DNA from: Bifidobacterium breve
Lineage (GTDB): Bacteria; Bacteroidota; Bacteroidia; Chitinophagales; Chitinophagaceae
Length of the DNA stretch: 5,836 nt
Assembly (NCBI GenBank): GCA_943323935.2
Contig: CALPJR020000065.1
Coordinates: 1-5,836, forward strand
Direction of reading: 5' to 3'
Shown piece after piece: positions 1 through 5,836 of this stretch. The notes beneath the pieces are model-generated. The model ran no database searches and had not been told where the DNA came from. It was given only the letters and a program-made list of their open reading frames with translations. A program made the position numbers and the translations under genes. Every line of letters starts with the position of its first letter. The stretch's first letter is position 1.

Positions 1-37
1 CCAAATCTAGCTAAAAAAGTGGACATAAAGTGCATTT

Positions 38-73
38 TTTGATTGCGCCGAGGGTCATTTTCGCTTACCTTTG
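38..73 (+). promoter_or_regulatory. Bacteroidota-type promoter for the aconitase operon
   Basis: TACCTTTG at 66-73 is an exact match to the -7 element TAnnTTTG used by the primary sigma factor of Bacteroidota. A TTTG at 38-41 could serve as the -33 element, but the gap between the two is 24 bases, a few more than the usual roughly 20, so the upstream half is less certain. Transcription would begin near position 80, giving a leader of about 25 bases before the ATG at 104. The short leader and exact -7 match make this the likely promoter for the whole three-gene block. Confidence 0.55.
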
Positions 74-103
74 CATCAGTTTTAACACCTAAAATTGATA
101 CCT

Positions 104-2371
104 ATGGCTTTTGATATCGACATGATCAAAAAATTGTATGCTGAAATGCCAGCAAAAGTAGAAGCAGCTCGTAAAATGTTGGGTCGTCCACTCACTTTAT
201 CAGAGAAAATTTTATGCTCCCATTTACATAGTGATCAAAAATTAGAAGGCTTCGAAAGAGGTGGTTCTTATGTTGATTTTGCACCAGACCGTGTAGCCAT
301 GCAAGATGCCACAGCACAAATGGCTTTATTACAATTTATGCAAGCAGGTCGTCCAAAAGTAGCGGTGCCAAGTACCGTGCATTGCGACCATTTAATTTCT
401 GCAAAAGTAGAAGCAAAACAAGATTTACAAGTTGCCACAACAGAAAGCAAAGAAGTATATGATTTCTTAGCTTCTGTGTCTAACAAATATGGTTTAGGTT
501 TCTGGAAACCAGGCGCAGGTATTATCCACCAAGTGGTTTTAGAGAACTATGCGTTCCCAGGTGGTATGATGATTGGTACCGATTCGCACACAGTAAATGC
601 TGGTGGTTTAGGTATGTTGGCAATTGGTGTGGGCGGTGCAGATGCATGTGATGTGATGGCGGGATTGGCTTGGGAATTAAAATGGCCTAAATTAATTGGT
701 ATCAAATTAACTGGAAAGTTAAATGGATGGACTGCTCCTAAGGATGTGATTTTAAAAGTAGCTGGTATCTTAACTGTAAAAGGTGGTACTGGTGCTATTG
801 TAGAATATTTTGGAGAAGGTGCTACAAGTATGAGTTGTACTGGTAAAGGAACCATATGTAATATGGGTGCCGAGATTGGTGCCACGACTTCTACATTTGG
901 ATATGATGCAAGCATGAGCCGTTATTTATCTTCAACAGGTCGTGCAGATGTGGCTGCTTTAGCAGATACAGTTGCAGCGCATTTAACTGCAGACCCAGAA
1001 GTATATGCAGAACCATCAAAGTACTTTGACGAAGTAATTGAAATTGATTTAAATACTTTAGAGCCGCACTTGAACGGACCATTCACGCCAGATTTAGCGA
1101 CACCAATTTCTAAAATGAAGGAAGTGGCTTTAGCAAACGGATGGCCAACAAAAATTGAAGTAGGTTTAATTGGAAGTTGTACCAACTCTTCTTATGAAGA
1201 TATTAGCCGTGCAGTAAGTTTAGCAAAACAAGTATCAGAAAAAGGTTTGACTACTAAAGCAGAATACATGATTACACCAGGTTCTGAGCAAGTAAGATAT
1301 ACCATTGAAAGAGATGGTTTCTTAGATGTGTTCAGTCAAATTGGTGCAAAAGTATTTGCAAATGCATGTGGCCCTTGTATCGGTATGTGGGAGCGTGTAG
1401 GTGCAGAGAAAAAAGAAAAAAATACCATTGTGCACTCATTCAATAGAAACTTTGCAAAGCGTGCGGATGGTAATCCAAACACTTACGCGTTTGTGGGTTC
1501 TCCTGAAATCGTGACTGCACTAGCTATTGCAGGTGATTTAACTTTCAACCCATTAACAGATACATTAACCAACGACAAAGGCGAACAAGTTAAATTAGAC
1601 GCTCCAACAGGTGATGAATTACCAGTAAGAGGATTCGCAGTGGAAGATGCAGGATTCCAAGCACCAGCTGAAGATGGTTCACAAGTAATTGTAGCGGTTG
1701 ACCCAGCGTCTAAGCGTTTGCAATTATTAGATCCATTTACAGCATGGGAAGGCACTGATTTAAAATCATTGAAATTATTGATCAAAGCAAAAGGAAAATG
1801 TACCACCGACCATATCTCAATGGCTGGCCCTTGGTTAAAGTTCCGTGGTCACTTAGACAATATCTCAAATAACTTATTGATTGGCGCTGTGAACTTCTTC
1901 AACGAAAAAACAGATAACGTAAAAAGTCAAATCAATGGTAACTATGATACTGTTCCAAATACACAAAGAGCTTATAAAGCTGCAGGTATCGGAACCATTG
2001 TCGTAGGAGATGAAAACTATGGTGAAGGTAGTTCTCGTGAGCACGCTGCTATGGAGCCAAGACATTTAGGAGTGCGTGTGGTCATGACAAAATCTTTTGC
2101 ACGTATCCACGAAACGAATTTGAAAAAACAAGGTATGTTGGCTTTGACTTTTGCAAACAAAGCAGACTATGATAAAATTCAGGAAGATGATAACATTGAT
2201 ATACTTGGTTTAACCAACTTTGCCCCAGGCACACCATTAACAGTGGTTTTAACACACAAAGACGGAACAACTGATACCATTCATGCCAACCATACATATA
2301 ACCAACAACAAATTGAGTGGTTTAAAGCAGGTGGAGCATTGAATATCATCAGAAAGCAAGTAGCAGGATGA
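104..2371 (+). CDS. acn: Aconitate hydratase, mitochondrial type
   Basis: This cytoplasmic [4Fe-4S] enzyme interconverts citrate and isocitrate through cis-aconitate in the TCA cycle. The product is 755 residues, close to mature mitochondrial aconitase (about 754) and shorter than the roughly 890-residue AcnA/IRP type. Cluster ligands are C359 (IGSCTN), C422 and C425 (ACGPC), with the same 63- and 3-residue spacing as in pig aconitase. Other active-site residues are also present: D95-H96 in HCDH, H142, D160 and H162 in DSHT, R448, R453, R581, and S643 with R645 in GEGSSREH. The mobile C-terminal swivel domain lies after about residue 540. I chose the ATG at 104, which gives the usual N-terminus [10 protein letters not shown]; an in-frame TTG at 95 would add only three residues. 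Only two Ile codons are ATA, as expected for a highly expressed gene. The last four bases overlap the next gene. Confidence 0.97.
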   Translation: MAFDIDMIKKLYAEMPAKVEAARKMLGRPLTLSEKILCSHLHSDQKLEGFERGGSYVDFAPDRVAMQDATAQMALLQFMQAGRPKVAVPSTVHCDHLISAKVEAKQDLQVATTESKEVYDFLASVSNKYGLGFWKPGAGIIHQVVLENYAFPGGMMIGTDSHTVNAGGLGMLAIGVGGADACDVMAGLAWELKWPKLIGIKLTGKLNGWTAPKDVILKVAGILTVKGGTGAIVEYFGEGATSMSCTGKGTICNMGAEIGATTSTFGYDASMSRYLSSTGRADVAALADTVAAHLTADPEVYAEPSKYFDEVIEIDLNTLEPHLNGPFTPDLATPISKMKEVALANGWPTKIEVGLIGSCTNSSYEDISRAVSLAKQVSEKGLTTKAEYMITPGSEQVRYTIERDGFLDVFSQIGAKVFANACGPCIGMWERVGAEKKEKNTIVHSFNRNFAKRADGNPNTYAFVGSPEIVTALAIAGDLTFNPLTDTLTNDKGEQVKLDAPTGDELPVRGFAVEDAGFQAPAEDGSQVIVAVDPASKRLQLLDPFTAWEGTDLKSLKLLIKAKGKCTTDHISMAGPWLKFRGHLDNISNNLLIGAVNFFNEKTDNVKSQINGNYDTVPNTQRAYKAAGIGTIVVGDENYGEGSSREHAAMEPRHLGVRVVMTKSFARIHETNLKKQGMLALTFANKADYDKIQEDDNIDILGLTNFAPGTPLTVVLTHKDGTTDTIHANHTYNQQQIEWFKAGGALNIIRKQVAG

Positions 2372-3408
2372 TGATCAATACTGCACTAGTCTCTTTTGGA
2401 ATGAGTGGAAAAGTTTTCCATGCTCCTTTTATTGCATGCAATCCAAACTTTAATCTAGTTGGTAGCTGGGAGCGTTCAACTAAAAATATTGAAGCCGCCT
2501 ACCCTGGTACAAAATCATATGCGAGTTACGAGGAATTACTAGCCGATCCAATGATTGATTTAGTGGTTGTGAATAGTCCAAACGATACGCATTTCACTTA
2601 TGCAAAAAGTGCGCTCCTTGCAGGTAAGCATGTAGTAGTAGAAAAAGCATTTACTGTGACTTCTAAAGAAGCAGAGGAATTAGATGCCTTTGCGAATACA
2701 AAAGGATTAAAATTAGCAGTCTACCAAAACAGACGCTATGATGCAGACTTTCTTACCATACAAAAATTAATACAAGAGGACGAAATTGGTGTTTTACAAG
2801 ATGTACAAATTTCTTTTGAAAGGTATAGAACCACGTTGAGTCCTAAAAAACATAAAGAGTCTGTGACGCCTGGTGCAGGCTTATTGTATGACTTAGGCCC
2901 ACATTTGGTAGATCAAGCCATTTTATTATCCGGCATGCCACTGGCTGTATTTGCAGATATTAGAATCACCAGAAAAGTCTCCATCATCGATGACTATTTT
3001 ACATTAATCTTGTACTACCCATCCCACCGTATCACATTAACAAGTGGCATGTTATTCATGACTGAAAGCCCAGGGTATAAAATATATGGAACTAAGGGAT
3101 GCTTTATTAAAAAAAGATCGGATATACAAGAGGCGGATTTAATTGCAGGTAAAAAACCAAATAGCCCAGACTGGGGAGCAGAAGTTGCAGCAGATTATGG
3201 TACTTTATATACAGATATGAATGGCATCATTACCAATAAAGTAATCCCAAGTATACCAGGCAATTATGGTATCTTTTATGAGAAAATGGCGAATGCTATT
3301 TTAAACAACGCCCCTGTCCCAACATCGGCTAAAGAGGGCGCAAATATAATTCGTGTATTAGAAGCAGCTAGGAATAGTGCCTTCAATAAAAGAGTTGTTG
3401 GAGTATAG
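2368..3408 (+). CDS. Gfo/Idh/MocA-family NAD(P)-dependent oxidoreductase
   Basis: This is a probable cytoplasmic dehydrogenase of sugars or inositols. The 346-residue length and several motifs match the YvaA/IolW (scyllo-inositol 2-dehydrogenase, NADP+) and E. coli YhhX branch. The N-terminal Rossmann fold starts with [10 protein letters not shown] (residues 9-18), the GxxGxxxH variant of that branch. VVNSPNDTH (67-75) closes the nucleotide site. The family EKP motif appears as EKA (92-94), keeping the lysine. [10 protein letters not shown] (119-128) and [10 protein letters not shown] (174-183, with D175 and H179) belong to the C-terminal alpha/beta substrate domain and carry the expected catalytic His. 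WGAEV (269-273) is also typical of this branch. The start is ATGATG: the first ATG (2368) overlaps the aconitase stop by four bases and the second (2371) by one, and the second gives the common N-terminus MINTALV. Either start suggests translational coupling. The true substrate cannot be read from sequence. Confidence 0.9.
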   Translation: MMINTALVSFGMSGKVFHAPFIACNPNFNLVGSWERSTKNIEAAYPGTKSYASYEELLADPMIDLVVVNSPNDTHFTYAKSALLAGKHVVVEKAFTVTSKEAEELDAFANTKGLKLAVYQNRRYDADFLTIQKLIQEDEIGVLQDVQISFERYRTTLSPKKHKESVTPGAGLLYDLGPHLVDQAILLSGMPLAVFADIRITRKVSIIDDYFTLILYYPSHRITLTSGMLFMTESPGYKIYGTKGCFIKKRSDIQEADLIAGKKPNSPDWGAEVAADYGTLYTDMNGIITNKVIPSIPGNYGIFYEKMANAILNNAPVPTSAKEGANIIRVLEAARNSAFNKRVVGV

Positions 3409-3409
3409 T

Positions 3410-4081
3410 ATGCCACATCCCTATTTAAAGGAAATAAAAAAAATATATGCTGCGAATGCAGATGCAAAAATAGCAAAGGGTGCAAAGGCATATTTATTGG
3501 ATCAATTTGAATTTTATGGCATAAAAACGCCACTCAGAAGACAAATATGTAAAGCATTTTACAAAGCACATCCTATCAAAGACCATGCTGAATTAAGTAG
3601 TTTAATTAAGGAATGTTTTGCCGAACCACAAAGAGAACTCCATTATTTTGCCATTGAACTATTAGGGTACCATCATAAAATCTGGTCTACAAAAACAATT
3701 CCATTGATTGAATGGATGATCACCCATCAAAGCTGGTGGGATTCTGTGGACTCCACCAATTCATATGTAATTAGTAAATTCTTTTTGAAATTTCCCGAAC
3801 AAATTGAATTGACAGCAACAAAATGGAATCTATCTTCCAACAAATGGCTTCAAAGAATGAGTCTACTATTTCAATTAACATATAAGGCAAAAACCAATAC
3901 CACCCTACTTACTCAATACATTGAACACTGCCATTTAGAAGAAGACTTTTTTATTCGTAAAGCCATCGGCTGGGCCTTAAGAGCCTATGCTTATACAGAT
4001 GCTAAATGGGTTATTAAATTTGTGAAAACCCATCCTCAATTGTCTACTTTATCTAAGCGAGAAGCTTTAAAGCATCAGTAG
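3410..4081 (+). CDS. AlkD-like DNA alkylation repair glycosylase
   Basis: This is a HEAT-repeat DNA glycosylase of the DNA_alkylation family. Characterised AlkD enzymes excise positively charged N3- and N7-alkylated purines without flipping the base. The 223 residues are almost wholly alpha-helical and close to Bacillus cereus AlkD (237). Key AlkD residues are all present one position later than in B. cereus: W110 and D114 in WWDSVD (catalytic Asp), R149 in KWLQRM, and W188 in FIRKAIGWALRAY. This argues for an active enzyme rather than a diverged HEAT protein. I prefer the ATG at 3410: GGAG at 3400-3403 sits six bases upstream as a Shine-Dalgarno-like site, the start follows the previous stop by one base, and MPHPYLKEI is a typical start. 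An in-frame GTG at 3377 would add 11 residues and overlap the dehydrogenase by 32 bases. It appears to be the last gene of the aconitase block. Confidence 0.92.
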   Translation: MPHPYLKEIKKIYAANADAKIAKGAKAYLLDQFEFYGIKTPLRRQICKAFYKAHPIKDHAELSSLIKECFAEPQRELHYFAIELLGYHHKIWSTKTIPLIEWMITHQSWWDSVDSTNSYVISKFFLKFPEQIELTATKWNLSSNKWLQRMSLLFQLTYKAKTNTTLLTQYIEHCHLEEDFFIRKAIGWALRAYAYTDAKWVIKFVKTHPQLSTLSKREALKHQ

Positions 4082-4102
4082 AAATCCCAACTATTATTTT
4101 CT

Positions 4103-4123
4103 AAAGATTAAACAATCATTTTT
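4103..4123 (+). terminator. Weak terminator-like hairpin after the alkylation repair gene
   Basis: Starting 22 bases after the TAG stop, AAAGATT can pair with AATC-A-TTT around a four-base AAAC loop, with one bulged A. A run of five T residues overlaps and follows the 3' arm. The stem is short and AT-rich, so it would be weak, but the position is right for ending the three-gene transcript. No better hairpin with a T tract was seen in this gap. Confidence 0.3.
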
Positions 4124-4149
4124 GCATTAAAAGCGTAAAATGAATAATT

Positions 4150-4164
4150 TAATTAGACTAATTA
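4150..4164. repeat. 15-base inverted repeat in the gap before the GH5 gene
   Basis: TAATTAG and CTAATTA form perfect 7-base arms around a single central A. An overlapping pair, AATAATT (4143-4149) and AATTATT (4160-4166), can form an alternative hairpin with a 10-base loop. The site lies about 135 bases before the GH5 start codon. It could be an operator for a dimeric regulator, but palindromes of this kind also arise by chance in very AT-rich DNA. Confidence 0.35.
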
Positions 4165-4298
4165 TTGAAATTAAAGAACCGAATTTAGCCTAAAATATTA
4201 AAATAGTTTAACAAATAATGATCCAATAAATACTTACTTTATACTAATATTTTGTCAATTCAAAAGAAAATATCTTTCATTAAAAATTAATAATCAAG

Positions 4299-5630
4299 AT
4301 GTATATGATAAAAATAAAGTTTAGTTACTTATTCATTCTACTATTTATTGTTCATTTAACTTCTTGTATAGAAAAAGAAATACCCACAGTCCCTAACAAT
4401 GGAGAAGCAAGCATAAAAAGTATCGATTTTGACTACTATGGATCTGTTTTCAATACTAAAATATCGGGTAATACTATTACACTTGAAAGGCTTTTACCTT
4501 ATGGTGCAGCAAATATAATAATACATGGTATTAGCTTGACAGAAAACTGCAGTTCAAATTTAAAAGTAGGAAATACAATTAATTTGTCTAATAATGAAAC
4601 TGAAATCATAGTCACCAATAATAGTTCTAAAAAAACAGCTACTTATAAAGTTCAATTAGGTACAAAAAATTATATTTCTGTTGTTGATAAATATGGTTTA
4701 CTACAAACCAGTGGCAATAAAATTGTAGATAAGAATAGAAATCCTGTTTCTTTGGCTGGAAATAGTTTTTACTGGAGTAACAATGGTTGGGGCGGTGAAA
4801 ATTATTATAAACCAGAAGTTGTATCCTGGTTGGCGCTAGACTGGGGAACAAGTATCGTGAGGGCCTCCATGGGGGTAGATGATATTGGAGGGTATTTGCA
4901 AGACAAAAATGGCAATATGGCAAAAGTTAAAAAAATTATAGACGCAGCCTTGGAGAATGGACTTTATGTAATTATAGATTGGCACACTGAAAATGCACAT
5001 AAATACCAAGACGAAGCGGTTAATTTTTTTACAGAGATCGCTTTCTTATATGGAAATAATAATAATATCATTTATGAGATTTTTAATGAGCCTTTAGAAA
5101 TATCTTGGTCAAATACAATAAAGCCATATGCTGAAAAAGTAATTACTGCTATTAGAAAATTAGACCCTGACAATTTAATTATAGTAGGAACCCCTACCTG
5201 GTCACAAAGAGTTGACTTAGCAGCTGCAGACCCTATCACTATTTCTAAAAATATAGCATATACCTTACATTTTTATACAGTTTTTCATAAAAAGGAATTA
5301 AGAGATGTGGCCACTGCAGCATTAAATAAAGGCTTACCGATTTTTGTAACCGAATGGGGACCAATTGGCTACACACAAAACGATCCAGAAGCAGATTTAT
5401 GGATGGAATGGTGTCAGGCTAATATGATTAGTCATTGTGCATGGGCAGTCAATGATAAATTGGAAGAATGGTCTATTGTAAAACCTGGGACTTACAATAA
5501 AAATAATATGTATTCTTATGAAGGATTAGCCCCAGCTTTAAGTATAAGATCTAAAACATTTTGGTCGGATAGCAGTTTAACAGAGACTGGTAAACTTGAG
5601 CGAAAATATATTAGGTCTTGGGTGAAATAA
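4299..5630 (+). CDS. Lipid-anchored GH5 glycoside hydrolase (endoglucanase-like, GH5_2 type)
   Basis: This is a probable secreted endo-beta-1,4-glucanase. Residues 1-22 form a lipoprotein signal peptide: basic IKIK, a hydrophobic stretch, then lipobox LTSC with C23 as the lipidated residue. E25 and E27 right after it resemble the Bacteroidota signal for surface export. Residues about 36-120 look like a small beta-sandwich of the DUF5018 or cadherin-like kind, ending in TATYKVQL. The catalytic TIM barrel spans about 125-443 and follows the Bacillus Cel5A pattern: R188 in IVRAS, IIDWH (225-229), acid/base E264 in IFNEP, GTPTWSQ (297-303), H324 and Y326 in LHFY, nucleophile E352 in TEWG, and W382 with K387 in the last strand. 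All core catalytic residues are present. The start could instead be the ATG at 4305, which gives a tidier signal peptide. About 17 Ile codons are ATA, unlike the aconitase. The gene stands alone, with no SusC/SusD partner in view, so the substrate is inferred from the family only. Confidence 0.92.
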   Translation: MYMIKIKFSYLFILLFIVHLTSCIEKEIPTVPNNGEASIKSIDFDYYGSVFNTKISGNTITLERLLPYGAANIIIHGISLTENCSSNLKVGNTINLSNNETEIIVTNNSSKKTATYKVQLGTKNYISVVDKYGLLQTSGNKIVDKNRNPVSLAGNSFYWSNNGWGGENYYKPEVVSWLALDWGTSIVRASMGVDDIGGYLQDKNGNMAKVKKIIDAALENGLYVIIDWHTENAHKYQDEAVNFFTEIAFLYGNNNNIIYEIFNEPLEISWSNTIKPYAEKVITAIRKLDPDNLIIVGTPTWSQRVDLAAADPITISKNIAYTLHFYTVFHKKELRDVATAALNKGLPIFVTEWGPIGYTQNDPEADLWMEWCQANMISHCAWAVNDKLEEWSIVKPGTYNKNNMYSYEGLAPALSIRSKTFWSDSSLTETGKLERKYIRSWVK

Positions 5631-5706
5631 ATTTTAGCTGAAACCAATTAATGTCCAAACCTCATTTTAGAGGCATTATATTTATTTGTAATTTCCGAAG
5701 CTTTAG

Positions 5707-5778
5707 ATGAAAAAGAAAATAAAAAGACCCTCAATGATCATAACTATTTTAGGTATTTTTTTCAATACGATTACGTAA
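5707..5778 (+). CDS. Possible 23-residue membrane or signal-like peptide
   Basis: The frame reads a basic start (MKKKIKRPS) followed by a hydrophobic stretch (MIITILGIFF) and a TAA stop at 5776-5778. This is the shape of a signal peptide or a single-pass small membrane protein. After the stop the same frame stays open for another 16 codons, up to a TAA at 5827-5829, so it could also be the remains of an exported protein broken by a stop or frameshift. TTTATTTG at 5681-5688 differs by one base from the -7 promoter consensus. Lys- and Ile-rich strings are easily produced by chance in such AT-rich DNA, so this is tentative. Confidence 0.25.
   Translation: MKKKIKRPSMIITILGIFFNTIT
5721..5765 (+). 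terminator. Possible weak terminator downstream of the GH5 gene
   Basis: AAAAAGACC at 5721-5729 can pair with GGTATTTTT at 5752-5760, with one G-A mismatch, across a 22-base loop that includes the palindrome ATGATCAT. The 3' arm runs into a tract of seven T residues (5756-5762). The stem is weak and the loop long, and the structure would lie inside the small reading frame at 5707-5778, so the two interpretations compete. Confidence 0.2.
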
Positions 5779-5830
5779 AATAAATTAATAAGCAATCCTG
5801 TTCCAATAAATTTTGTTACTTCTAAATAAA

Positions 5831-5836
5831 ATGGAA
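5831..5836 (+). other. Possible start codon of the next gene at the window edge
   Basis: The window ends with ATG GAA preceded by an A-rich stretch (CTAAATAAA), the usual setting for a Bacteroidota start codon. Upstream, TAAATTTTG (5807-5815) resembles the -7 promoter element but has one extra base between TA and TTTG. Only two codons are visible, so nothing can be said about a product. Confidence 0.2.

Noticed and set aside
1..42. Open frame from the left edge (PNLAKKVDIKCIF then TGA) as the tail of an upstream gene
   Set aside because: Only 13 codons, with no recognisable C-terminal motif and no way to tell it from chance. The other two forward frames stop within 14 bases.
95..103. TTG at 95 as the aconitase start
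   Set aside because: It adds only three residues, and the ATG at 104 gives the usual N-terminus of this protein group.
547..915. Minus-strand open frame of 122 codons inside the aconitase gene
   Set aside because: It is a shadow of the well-supported aconitase frame, with low-complexity Pro/Ile/Ala composition and no family features. The other minus-strand frames were dismissed for the same reason.
3377..3409. GTG at 3377 as the start of the AlkD-like gene
   Set aside because: It would overlap the dehydrogenase by 32 bases, whereas the ATG at 3410 has a GGAG site at good spacing and a typical family start.
4117..4124. CATTTTTG as a promoter -7 element for the GH5 gene
   Set aside because: It matches seven of eight positions, but the first T is replaced, it overlaps the terminator-like hairpin, and no -33 TTTG lies upstream at a suitable distance.
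4248..4254. TATTTTG as a promoter -7 element closer to the GH5 gene
   Set aside because: It is one base too short between TA and TTTG and lacks a -33 TTTG. In such AT-rich DNA near-matches are expected, though the location about 45 bases before the start would suit a promoter.
5660..5673. CCTC/GAGG hairpin 30 bases after the GH5 stop as a terminator
   Set aside because: It has only four stem pairs, a six-base loop, and no continuous T tract directly after it.
1..5836. CRISPR array, tRNA/rRNA gene, insertion sequence or attachment site
   Set aside because: No regularly spaced repeats, cloverleaf-like sequence, transposase frame or terminal inverted repeats were seen on either strand.

Overview
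The window looks like a piece of a Bacteroidota chromosome, most likely from the Chitinophagaceae or a close relative. This is inferred from four things: a mitochondrial-type aconitase, a textbook Bacteroidota promoter element (TAnnTTTG, 66-73) in front of it, mostly A-rich start regions with little Shine-Dalgarno signal, and a lipoprotein with acidic residues just after the lipidated cysteine. No sequence search was possible, so the lineage is a judgement from protein and promoter style. All four clear genes lie on the + strand.

Layout. Positions 1-103 hold no supportable gene but contain the likely aconitase promoter. A tight three-gene block follows. Aconitate hydratase (104-2371) overlaps the start of a Gfo/Idh/MocA-family dehydrogenase (2368-3408), and one base after that comes an AlkD-like DNA alkylation repair glycosylase (3410-4081). 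These are probably co-transcribed, and the first junction is probably translationally coupled. Next is an AT-rich 217-base gap (4082-4298) with a weak terminator-like hairpin and a 15-base palindrome. A separate gene (4299-5630) encodes a secreted, lipid-anchored GH5 glycoside hydrolase with an N-terminal beta-sandwich-like domain. The last 206 bases are AT-rich and hold a possible weak terminator, a 23-codon reading frame that resembles a signal or membrane peptide, and an ATG at the very edge that may start the next gene.

How the genes work together. Aconitase is a core TCA-cycle enzyme. The dehydrogenase resembles the YvaA/IolW and YhhX branch (NADP-dependent inositol or sugar oxidoreductases), and the third gene protects DNA from N-alkylated purines. 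There is no obvious shared pathway, so the block looks like a housekeeping operon in which lower-demand genes ride behind a strongly expressed one. Codon use fits this: ATA is nearly absent from the aconitase and common in the GH5 gene. The GH5 enzyme probably acts on beta-1,4-glucan outside the cell, but no SusC/SusD or other polysaccharide-utilisation genes are visible here.

I found no strong evidence for a new biological system. The most useful leads are the operon composition, the altered EKP motif in the dehydrogenase, the surface-lipoprotein architecture of the GH5 enzyme, and the small reading frame near the right end.
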